NCBI RefSeq assembly: GCF_030733845.1
Contig: NZ_CP132313.1
Coordinates: 62,001-126,000 of the forward strand
Direction: 5' to 3'
DNA from: Shinella zoogloeoides
GTDB lineage: Bacteria; Pseudomonadota; Alphaproteobacteria; Rhizobiales; Rhizobiaceae
DNA length: 64,000 nucleotides
Under the pieces are notes generated by a model that was not told where the DNA came from, made no database searches, and was given only the letters and a program-made list of their open reading frames with translations. Below are positions 7,450 through 14,880 of this stretch, in pieces (the stretch's first letter is position 1; each line of letters opens with the position of its first letter). Made by a program: the position numbers and the translations under genes.

Positions 7450-8890
7450 TGAATATGCCGCCCATGACGGAACCGGCCTCGCCCGCCTGCTGGCGAAGGG
7501 CGAGGTCACGCCGAGGCAACTCGGCCGATGCGTCGAGGAGGCCGTTGCGGCGGTCAACCCGGCGCTGAACGCCGTTATCGAACTCTATCCGGATGCCCTG
7601 GAAGGCTTGCCCGAGACAGCGTCCGCCGGTCCATTCGGCGGCATTCCCACGCTCACCAAGGACTTCCCGATCGAAGCCGGGCGGCCGGCCGAATTCGGCA
7701 GCCGCCTGGCGGAGGGGTTTCGCGCCGGCCACGATGCCGTCTACTGGGCGCGCCTGCGCGCCGGGGGGCTGGTCAATGCCGGGCGCACGACGAGTTCCGA
7801 ATTCGGGGTGCCGGCGGCGACGGAATCGCCGCTTTATGGGGCGACCCGCAATCCCTGGAATCCGGAGCGCGGCGTCGCGGGCTCCAGCGGCGGCGCGGCG
7901 GCTGCGGTCGCTTCCGGCATCGTGCCCTTCGCGCAGGGCAGCGATGGCGGTGGGTCGATCCGCAACCCGGCCGCGTTCTGCGGCCTGATCGGGCTGAAAC
8001 CCTCGCGCGGCCGGGTCACCGGTTCCCCGAACGGGAACGCCCCGCTGCTCGGGCTGGCAACGGCCTTCATGCTCACCCGCTCCGTGCGCGACACGGCCGC
8101 GCTGCTCGATCTCTGTCATGGACCCGACGCCGGCGACGGCTATGAAATCGCCCCGCCGGCGGGCAGCTATCTCTATGCGATCACGCGTGCTCCGAAAGGG
8201 CTTCGGATCGCCTTGTGCACGCGGTCCTGGTCCGGCGTCGAGATCGACCCGGAGGTCGCGGCGGCGACCCGGTCGGCCGCCGAACGGCTTGCATCGAGCG
8301 GCCATCATATCGAGGAAGCATCACCGGACTTCGACTACCCGGCGTTCCTGCATGCGCAGAAAGTCATCTGGGCAGCGGACGCCGCCGCGAGCATGCCGGC
8401 GATGGCGAAGCGTATGGGGCGCACGCCGGAGGCGGCACTCGGCGCGAGCGTCTACGCGCTCTACCGGCGGGGTCTGGCGGTCAGCGGCGCGCAGCTCATC
8501 GCCGCGCTTTCCGCCTATGACCGGGTGACCCGGCAGATCGGACGTTTCCTCGCCCGATACGACCTGTTGCTGACGCCCACCAGCGCCATCCTGCCGGAGC
8601 CGATCGGCACGTTCGATCCCAACCGCGCCGGCATCGACGCGGACGGCGTGTTCGATGATCTGGCGCCCAAGGAGACGTTCACGGCGTTGTTCAACGCGAC
8701 CGGGCAGCCCGCCATCTCCCTGCCGCTGGGGCGCAGCCGCGACGGCTTGCCGATCGGCGTCCAGCTCGTTGCCCGCTTCGGGCGCGAGGACCTGCTGCTT
8801 GCGGCCGCGCGGCAAATCGAGGAAGAAATGGAAAGCGCTCCCGGCATCTGGGGGCAGGGGCGTCCGGCCGTTCATGTCGGCAATTTCTAG
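7439..8890 (+). CDS. Amidase-signature hydrolase, NylA-like
   Basis: Cytoplasmic amidase of 483 residues. The Ser-cisSer-Lys triad is complete: K74 in PTLTKD, the cis-serine in AGSSGG (149/150), and the nucleophile S173 in SDGGGSIR. From memory, 6-aminohexanoate cyclic-dimer hydrolase NylA uses K72, S150 and S174 in a protein of about 493 residues, so the geometry is very close. The gene overlaps the ATPase by 11 bp, so the hydrolase is made with the importer and probably acts on the imported compound. Other amidase-signature enzymes (glutamyl amidotransferase subunit A relatives, other carboxamide hydrolases) share the triad, so the substrate remains inferred. Confidence 0.9.
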   Translation: MRLDEYAAHDGTGLARLLAKGEVTPRQLGRCVEEAVAAVNPALNAVIELYPDALEGLPETASAGPFGGIPTLTKDFPIEAGRPAEFGSRLAEGFRAGHDAVYWARLRAGGLVNAGRTTSSEFGVPAATESPLYGATRNPWNPERGVAGSSGGAAAAVASGIVPFAQGSDGGGSIRNPAAFCGLIGLKPSRGRVTGSPNGNAPLLGLATAFMLTRSVRDTAALLDLCHGPDAGDGYEIAPPAGSYLYAITRAPKGLRIALCTRSWSGVEIDPEVAAATRSAAERLASSGHHIEEASPDFDYPAFLHAQKVIWAADAAASMPAMAKRMGRTPEAALGASVYALYRRGLAVSGAQLIAALSAYDRVTRQIGRFLARYDLLLTPTSAILPEPIGTFDPNRAGIDADGVFDDLAPKETFTALFNATGQPAISLPLGRSRDGLPIGVQLVARFGREDLLLAAARQIEEEMESAPGIWGQGRPAVHVGNF

Positions 8891-8902
8891 GAGACCGTCA
8901 CT

Positions 8903-9832
8903 GTGGCGAAAGCGCGAAGCGGCAAGGATGGCAAGGCATCGAACGGCGCCGAGGAGAAGATCGACATCGAGGCGATCCTGCGCGCCCGCATGCCCGATTT
9001 CTCGCCCTCCGAGCAGAGCCTTGCGGCCCATATCCTGAGCAACATCCAGATGCTGCCCTTCGAGACCGGCACCAGCATCGCGCAGGCTGTGGGCGTCAGC
9101 GAGATGACGGTGACGCGCTTCGTCCGCGGCCTCGGCTTCGAAAACCTCCGCGACCTGAAGAACCGCCTGCGCGTGGCGGTGACGGAGAAGGACAGCGAGA
9201 TCGACGACTACATGGCGCGCTTCCAGATGCGCGAAGGCCGCCAGCAGATGCTGCAGGAGAGCCTGCGCCTGGAACTCGACGCCATCGTGAAGGCCTATGC
9301 CCTGACCACCACGGATGTGTGGGACGAGACCTCCAGCCTGCTCGTGAAGGCGCGCACCATCTACGTCGTCGGGTTCCAGGCTTCGACGGGGCTGGCGATG
9401 GATTTCGCAAGCCGCCTGCTGTGGGCCCGCTCCAACGTCATCTTCGTCGGCAATGCCTCGGGAACGTTCGGGGAGATCATCAATGCCGATCCCAAGCAGA
9501 GCGCCGTCGTCCTCGTCGATACCGCCTCCTACGCCACGCGCGGCATCAAGCTGGCTGAGATGCTGAAGTCGATGGAGATGCCCCTGGTCATCGTCACCGA
9601 CAAGTTCAGCCACTGGGGCTTTGCCTATACGCGCTTCGTTTTCGAAGCCCATACGCATGTGAAGACCTTCTGGGATTCGACGGCGAGCCTCAGCGTCGTC
9701 CTCAACCTGATGATCGATGCTGTCGCTACCAAGCTCGGCCCGAAGGCCAAGCGGAACTTCTCCATGATGAGCGACATGGGCAGTCTCTTCGGGGAATTCG
9801 TCGGCGGCAGCTATCTTCGCCGCAATGATTGA
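8903..9832 (+). CDS. RpiR/MurR family transcriptional regulator
   Basis: Regulator of 309 residues. An N-terminal HTH_6 domain (about 27-105) shows EQSLAAHILSN and GVSEMTVTRFVRGLGFENL, and a SIS domain follows (about 140-270; TIYVVGFQASTGLAMDFASR). SIS domains in this family normally bind phosphosugars, but several members control amino-acid or opine-type catabolism. The start is GTG 8903 with AGGAGA upstream. It sits inside the importer-hydrolase operon and is the likely ligand-responsive regulator of the repeats at 2278-2325. Confidence 0.9.
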   Translation: MAKARSGKDGKASNGAEEKIDIEAILRARMPDFSPSEQSLAAHILSNIQMLPFETGTSIAQAVGVSEMTVTRFVRGLGFENLRDLKNRLRVAVTEKDSEIDDYMARFQMREGRQQMLQESLRLELDAIVKAYALTTTDVWDETSSLLVKARTIYVVGFQASTGLAMDFASRLLWARSNVIFVGNASGTFGEIINADPKQSAVVLVDTASYATRGIKLAEMLKSMEMPLVIVTDKFSHWGFAYTRFVFEAHTHVKTFWDSTASLSVVLNLMIDAVATKLGPKAKRNFSMMSDMGSLFGEFVGGSYLRRND

Positions 9833-9868
9833 ACGCGCATCGTTCCAAACCGCAAACGAGAGCATATC

Positions 9869-11053
9869 ATGACCAGCATTCCGCCATTCCGCGATCCCGC
9901 AGCGCCGGGCAAACCCGTCATCCCGCGGCAGGACTGGGACCGCGCGCCCTGGAACCGCTGGACCTTCCAGAATGTGCGGGACATGGTGCCGACCACGCGG
10001 GTCTGGCGCGGTGAGGGCCCGGCGAGCCCGTTGCCGACGAACCTGCAGGACATCGACGCCATCGCCTTCGATGCGGACGGCATTTCCGGCACCATCGGCA
10101 CGTTTCTCGAGGAGGGCTATGCCGATGGCCTGCTCGTGCTCCATCGCGGCAAGGTCGTCGCCGAGCGCTATCTGAACGGCATGAGCCCGCACACGCTGCA
10201 CCTGTCGCAATCGGTGGCCAAGTCGATCGTCGGGACCCTGGCGGGCATTCTGATCGGCCGTGGCCTGCTCGATCCCGCCGCCCCGGTGACGCACTATCTG
10301 CCGGAGCTCGAAACGACCGCCTATCGCGGCGCGACCATCCAGCATGTGCTGGACATGACGAGCGGCGTGGTCTTCGACGAGACCTACACCGCGCTCGATT
10401 CCCACATGGCGCAATTGGATGCCGCCTGCGGCTGGAAGGAGCGCTGGAACCCGCAATGGCCCTTGCATGTCTGGGACCTGATCCTGTCGCTCCAGGACCT
10501 CGAATGCCCGCACGGCGCCTCCTTCCGCTACCGCTCGATCGAGACGGACGTGCTGTCCTTCGCTCTGCAGCGCGCCGCCGCCACGCCGCTTGCCGAGCTT
10601 GTCAGCCATGAATTGTGGGCACCCATGGGTGCGCAAGAGGATGCCTGCTTCACCGTCGATCCCGCCGGCTATGCGCTCGGCGACGGCGGCTTCAACGCGA
10701 CCTTGCGCGACTACGCCCGTTTCGCCCTGCTGCATCTGCGCGGCGGGGAGCTCGATGGCCGGCGCATTGTACCCGCGGAATGGATCGCCGGCACGCGCTT
10801 CGGCGCGGACCCGACGCTCTTCGGCGGCATCTATCACGATGTCCTGCCCGAAGGCGCCTATCATAACCAGTTCTGGATCGAGGACACCGCAAGACGCGCC
10901 TATATGGCAAGGGGCGTCTTCGGGCAGTTGATCTACATCGATCCGGAAGCTGACTTCGCCGCGATCATCCTGTCGAGCTGGCCGGAGTTCGTCAGCACGA
11001 TCAGGACCCGGACAGCGTTGGCGGCGGTCAGGGCCATCCGCGAGGCCTTGTGA
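9869..11053 (+). CDS. Beta-lactamase-fold serine hydrolase, NylB-like
   Basis: 394-residue serine hydrolase of the class C beta-lactamase/esterase fold. The nucleophile and base are in S115-V-A-K118, Y173 follows in FDETY, and Y221-R-S forms the second catalytic motif. From memory, NylB (6-aminohexanoate-dimer hydrolase, 392 residues) has S112/K115, Y170 and Y215, so the first three match with a constant shift of three. There is no signal peptide, so it acts in the cytoplasm, as NylB does. Lactam-type resistance is unlikely. It closes the cluster; the next gene is 220 bp away. Esterase activity is an alternative. Confidence 0.87.
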   Translation: MTSIPPFRDPAAPGKPVIPRQDWDRAPWNRWTFQNVRDMVPTTRVWRGEGPASPLPTNLQDIDAIAFDADGISGTIGTFLEEGYADGLLVLHRGKVVAERYLNGMSPHTLHLSQSVAKSIVGTLAGILIGRGLLDPAAPVTHYLPELETTAYRGATIQHVLDMTSGVVFDETYTALDSHMAQLDAACGWKERWNPQWPLHVWDLILSLQDLECPHGASFRYRSIETDVLSFALQRAAATPLAELVSHELWAPMGAQEDACFTVDPAGYALGDGGFNATLRDYARFALLHLRGGELDGRRIVPAEWIAGTRFGADPTLFGGIYHDVLPEGAYHNQFWIEDTARRAYMARGVFGQLIYIDPEADFAAIILSSWPEFVSTIRTRTALAAVRAIREAL

Positions 11054-11273
11054 CGGCAGCGGGACTGTATCGGTTTCGCTGATGCTGTATGCGTGGATCG
11101 GCCTCGGCCCACGCATTGGCGCGAATGAATGCCGCGCGACGAGGTGCAGGGTCGATCAGTGCGATATCGCCGCAAGATTGCGCGCCAAAGAGGCGATTGC
11201 ACTCTGGCGGGACGATGGCACAATGCTGCGGACTTGAGCGGGATCGACAACACCTAGCGGAAAGAGAAGCAGG

Positions 11274-12176
11274 ATGGAGCAGTCCGCCCTTATCGACATC
11301 GGTTTGCCGGTCGCCGTGTTCATCATCATGGCCGGCATTGGCATGACGCTCGCACCGACGGACTTTCAAAGGGTGGCCCTGCGGCCGAAGGCGTTGATCT
11401 GGGGCATTGTGGCCGCGCTCCTTCTCCTTCCGGTGGTGGGGCTGTCGCTTGCCATGCTCATGGGCCTGCCGCCGGAAATCGCGGTTGGCCTCGTCGTCAT
11501 CGCAGCCTGCCCGATCGGCACCACGTCCAGCCTGTTTTCCTACCTCGCGCGGGGGGATCTGGCGCTGTCGATCGCGCTCAGCGCCGTCGGCAGCCTCGTT
11601 GCGATCGCGACGCTGCCGCTCTTTGCGAATTTCGCGATCGAACGTTTTGACTATGGCGATGCCCGCATCTCCCTTCCCGTCCTGCGCACCATCGGCATGA
11701 TGATCGCGCTTATCCTGTTTCCTGTTGCCCTTGGCATGGGCATCCGGCACAAGGCCACCGCTTTCGCCGCCCGCGCCGAAAAGCTCGTCGGTGCCTTCGG
11801 CATCGTTGTGCTGGTGGTCTTGATCGTCGGCATCGGCATTTCGGTCTATGATCGGTGGGTGGAAATCCTCGTTGCCGCCGGACCGGCGGTGCTCGCACTG
11901 GTTTTCTGCGGCATTGCGCTGGGCTTGTTTGGCTCGCGCCTGCTCGGCCTCACGGCGGCGGAGGCGATGACGGTCACCTTGTCCATCACCATTCGGAACG
12001 CGGCGATCGGCATGGTTCTCGCGATCACGATGATGCATTCGCCGGAAATCGCCGTGCCGCCGGCGCTGTTCGGCCTTCTGATGTATGCGGCGGGCTTCGC
12101 GCTCGTTCCCTACGGCCGCAGGACAATACGGTCCACTCTGGAAGAACCCGGCCGCCCGTCGACGGGGGCGGCCTGA
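11274..12176 (+). CDS. BASS (bile acid:sodium symporter) family transporter
   Basis: Polytopic inner-membrane protein of 300 residues with about nine or ten hydrophobic segments. The SBF-domain features are visible: GIGMTLAPTDFQRV near the N-terminus, AACPIGTTSSLFSYLARGD in the core, and TIRNAAIGMVLA near the C-terminus. Members move organic anions (keto acids, bile acids, pantoate) with sodium. The gene is separated by 220 bp upstream and 75 bp downstream, so it may be a single-gene unit; its link to the amide-hydrolase cluster is uncertain. Confidence 0.88.
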   Translation: MEQSALIDIGLPVAVFIIMAGIGMTLAPTDFQRVALRPKALIWGIVAALLLLPVVGLSLAMLMGLPPEIAVGLVVIAACPIGTTSSLFSYLARGDLALSIALSAVGSLVAIATLPLFANFAIERFDYGDARISLPVLRTIGMMIALILFPVALGMGIRHKATAFAARAEKLVGAFGIVVLVVLIVGIGISVYDRWVEILVAAGPAVLALVFCGIALGLFGSRLLGLTAAEAMTVTLSITIRNAAIGMVLAITMMHSPEIAVPPALFGLLMYAAGFALVPYGRRTIRSTLEEPGRPSTGAA

Positions 12177-12251
12177 TCGCGGGGCCGGCGCCGCGCCGAT
12201 TCCTCCTTGTTCCATATTATGCTAATATATTGGCTTGCACGGAGGGTGTTC

Positions 12252-13808
12252 GTGAAGCCGGTCGAAACGCGGTATGCCGAAAGCAGCGGCGTGCACATCG
12301 CCTACCAGGTCGTCGGTCAGGGCGCGCTGGACCTTGTCCTCGTTCCGGGCTTCATTTCCAATCTCGATGTGAACGGGGAAGATCCCGGCTACAGCCATCT
12401 TCTGAAGCGACTGTCGGCATTCTCTCGGGTGATCCAGCTCGACAAGCGCGGCACGGGTTTGTCGGATCGCGTCGATCCGGCGGCGCTGCCCGATCTGCGG
12501 AGCCGGATGGACGACGTTCGGGCCGTCATGGACGCGGCCGGAAGCGGCCGGGCGGCGATCTTCGGCGCTTCCGAGGGCGCAGCGATGGCGATCCTCTTCG
12601 CGAAGACCTATCCTGAGCGCACACGCGCCCTCGTTCTCTATGGCGGCTACGCGCATTTTCATCGCTGGGTGATGGACGAAACGGATTTCCAGCGCTTCCT
12701 TGATACGACGGAAGCCTTCTGGGGAAGCGGCGTGACGCTGAAGGCGCTGGCGCCAAGGCTGAACGACGAGCGGTTCGCCACGTGGTGGGCCCGTCTGGAG
12801 CGCCTGTCGGCCAGCCCTGCCGCGGCTTTATCGCTGGCGCGCATGAATGCGGCGATCGACATACGAGGCGTGCTACCGACGGTAGACGCGCCGGCATTGC
12901 TGATCCATCGCAGCAACGACGCCTATGTGAGCATCGAGGGTAGCCGCTACATCAGGGACAGGATCGCCGGTGCGAGGCTGATCGAGATACCCGGCAGCGA
13001 CCATCCGGTCTGGACCGGCGATGTCGACCGTATCGCTGACGAGATCGAGGAATTCCTGACGGGAACGCGGCCGGCATCAGAGATCGACCGCGTGCTCGCC
13101 GCCCTTCTGGTGGCGCGCATAGATGGTGCCGAACGCCTTGCCGCCCGTCTCGGAGACCGGGCATGGCTGAAGCGTTGCGAGGACTTGCGAACCGCGGCTT
13201 TCGCCGCGGCCGAGCGGTTTGGTGCACAAGGCATGCGCTGGGACGGCGACAGGCTTCTTGCGCGCTTCGACGGCCCGGCCCGCGCCGCCCGCACGGCGCT
13301 AGCGTTGAGAGATGCCGGCACGGCGCTTGGGCTTCCGCTGGCGCAGGGCGTACATGTCGGGGAGATCGAGACCGGCGGCGATACGATGACGGGGCTTGCG
13401 GTGCAGATAACCGAGCGCATCGCCGGCTGGGCCAAGCCCGGCGAGATCGCGGCGTCTTCGCTCCTGGCCGAGCTCAGCGCCGGCTCCGGCCTGCATTTCG
13501 CGGCGCAGGGCATGGCAGAGCTCGAAGGTGCCGGCCATCCTCTGCCGGTCGTCCTCGTGGTCGCCGAGCAGCATCTTGAGCCCATGATGCCAAAGACACG
13601 CATGCAACCGTCGCTCGATGTGCTCACGGCGCGCGAGCGCGAAATCCTTGCGCTCATTGCCGATGGCATGAGCAATCCGCGGATCGCCGCCAGGCTCGCC
13701 CTCAGCGAGCATACGGTAAAGCGCCACGTCGCCAACATCCTCGCCAAGCTCGACCTTGCGTCGCGCACGGCGGCAGCGGCATTTTCCGTCAGCCAGGGCG
13801 GCCACTGA
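12252..13808 (+). CDS. Alpha/beta hydrolase - degenerate cyclase - LuxR fusion regulator
   Basis: 518 residues with three parts. Residues 1-270 are an alpha/beta hydrolase with S107 (GASEG), D223 (SNDAY) and H251 (SDHPVW). Residues 285-440 resemble a class III nucleotide cyclase (RLAARLGDRAW, FDGPARA, GVHVGEIETGGD), but the metal Asp of the usual TDIVGST motif is replaced (VARIDGA), so catalysis is doubtful. Residues 455-518 are a LuxR-type HTH (LTAREREILALIADGMSNP, SEHTVKRHVANILAKL). GTG 12252 is chosen because GGAGGG lies five bases upstream; earlier in-frame TTG and ATG codons have no such site. It probably senses a small molecule through the hydrolase pocket. Confidence 0.85.
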   Translation: MKPVETRYAESSGVHIAYQVVGQGALDLVLVPGFISNLDVNGEDPGYSHLLKRLSAFSRVIQLDKRGTGLSDRVDPAALPDLRSRMDDVRAVMDAAGSGRAAIFGASEGAAMAILFAKTYPERTRALVLYGGYAHFHRWVMDETDFQRFLDTTEAFWGSGVTLKALAPRLNDERFATWWARLERLSASPAAALSLARMNAAIDIRGVLPTVDAPALLIHRSNDAYVSIEGSRYIRDRIAGARLIEIPGSDHPVWTGDVDRIADEIEEFLTGTRPASEIDRVLAALLVARIDGAERLAARLGDRAWLKRCEDLRTAAFAAAERFGAQGMRWDGDRLLARFDGPARAARTALALRDAGTALGLPLAQGVHVGEIETGGDTMTGLAVQITERIAGWAKPGEIAASSLLAELSAGSGLHFAAQGMAELEGAGHPLPVVLVVAEQHLEPMMPKTRMQPSLDVLTAREREILALIADGMSNPRIAARLALSEHTVKRHVANILAKLDLASRTAAAAFSVSQGGH

Positions 13809-13940
13809 CCGCTGGCCCGCAGAGCCATGTGCGGCATGGCGCTTTCGGGCGAAGCGGCACGAACGGCAAGAGCATAGTCTGCCTGCATGCATTCCCCGGC
13901 GATGGTTGCCACAGGGAACGCGCAAGGAGGAGACAGGACA

Positions 13941-14420
13941 ATGACACCGACGAAGACGGGTTTTATCTTTGCGGCTGCGCTGGTGGCAGGCGTCGCGCTT
14001 GCCGCGCCGCTACGCGCCGACGACAGCTCGGCTGCCGCCTACAAGGATATCGAGGCGACGCTCGGCCAGGTGCCGACCATGTTCAGGGTTTTCCCGGAGA
14101 TCGGCATTGCCGGCGCCTGGGCCGAGTTCAAGTCGATGCAGCTCAATCCTGACAGCAAGCTCGACGGCAAGACGAAGGAACTGCTCGGGCTGGCCGTGTC
14201 GGCGCAGATCCCCTGCCAGTATTGCATCTACTTCCACACGGCGGCGGCAAAGCTCAATGGCGCGACGGACGAGGAAATCCGCGAGGCCGTGGCGATGGCT
14301 TCCATCGTGCGGCACTGGTCGACCGTGCTGAACGGCATGCAGGTCGACGAGGCGACGTTCCGGAAGGAAACGGACGACATTCTCGCCCGCGCCGCCGAGA
14401 TGGCGAAGAAGGCGCAGTAG
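13941..14420 (+). CDS. Exported carboxymuconolactone decarboxylase/AhpD-fold protein
   Basis: 159 residues, starting at ATG 13941 behind AGGAGG; an earlier frame-compatible ATG at 13887 lacks a site and would bury the signal. The N-terminus (FIFAAALVAGVALAAPLRA) is a signal peptide, unusual for a CMD-fold protein. The AhpD-type redox motif is present: PCQYC followed by FH, suggesting a peroxidase- or disulfide-linked role in the periplasm rather than lactone decarboxylation. It is 45 bp upstream of the NTF2-like gene and probably co-transcribed with it. Confidence 0.85.
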   Translation: MTPTKTGFIFAAALVAGVALAAPLRADDSSAAAYKDIEATLGQVPTMFRVFPEIGIAGAWAEFKSMQLNPDSKLDGKTKELLGLAVSAQIPCQYCIYFHTAAAKLNGATDEEIREAVAMASIVRHWSTVLNGMQVDEATFRKETDDILARAAEMAKKAQ

Positions 14421-14465
14421 GGCCTTCGATTTGACCGCCGCATCATGCGGCCACAGGAGGACGAC

Positions 14466-14825
14466 ATGCTTCAGGCAAAGGCCGTGGATGGCGCGGCACT
14501 CAAGACGGCCATCGAAGGGCGCGACGGCAAGATGCTGGCGAGCTTCTATACGGATGACGCGGTCGTGCGCGTCATCGACAGGAACAACCCGCCGAGCAAG
14601 CCGCGCGAAATTCACGGAAGGCAGGCGATCGCCACCTTCTGGGACGACATCTGCAGCCGGGCGATGACCCACAAGGTCGATGCAGCCATTGCTGAGGGCG
14701 ACCGCCTTGCCTTCACGCAGGCGTGCGCCTATCCGGATGGAACGCGCGTATTCTGCGCCGCCATCCTGGATCTTTCCGACGGGCGAATAGCCCGGCAGAC
14801 GGTCGTGCAGGCCTGGGACGAATAG
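14466..14825 (+). CDS. NTF2-like (SnoaL-type) small protein
   Basis: 119 residues. ATG 14466 follows AGGAGG closely; an upstream ATG lacks such a site. The pattern AIEGRDGKMLASFYTDDAVV, HGRQAIATFWDD and the late beta strands with GRIARQTVVQAWDE are typical of the SnoaL/NTF2 cone fold, which holds small hydrophobic ligands or catalyses isomerisation. No catalytic residues can be assigned. Its pairing with the exported CMD-fold protein suggests a shared stress or metabolite role, but this is only inference. Confidence 0.78.
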   Translation: MLQAKAVDGAALKTAIEGRDGKMLASFYTDDAVVRVIDRNNPPSKPREIHGRQAIATFWDDICSRAMTHKVDAAIAEGDRLAFTQACAYPDGTRVFCAAILDLSDGRIARQTVVQAWDE

Positions 14826-14839
14826 GTCGCTGAGGTTGG

Positions 14840-14868
14840 GGGCGGCGGATGGGCAATATCTGCCGCCC
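14840..14868. terminator. Bidirectional hairpin between convergent genes
   Basis: GGGCGGCGGAT (14840-14850) pairs with ATCTGCCGCCC (14858-14868) across a 7-base loop: 11 pairs, one of them G-U or A-C depending on strand. It lies exactly between the convergent stops at 14825 and 14881. There is no U-tract, so intrinsic strength is uncertain. Confidence 0.62.
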
Positions 14869-14880
14869 GAAAGCCCCGCC

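Noticed and set aside
9869..11053. Beta-lactamase resistance gene
   Set aside because: It has the fold but no signal peptide, and residues fit the NylB/esterase subgroup; the operon is catabolic.
8321..11116. 931-residue minus-strand open frame
   Set aside because: It lies opposite three well-supported genes (amidase, RpiR, serine hydrolase), has no domain and is rich in Arg, Gly and His.
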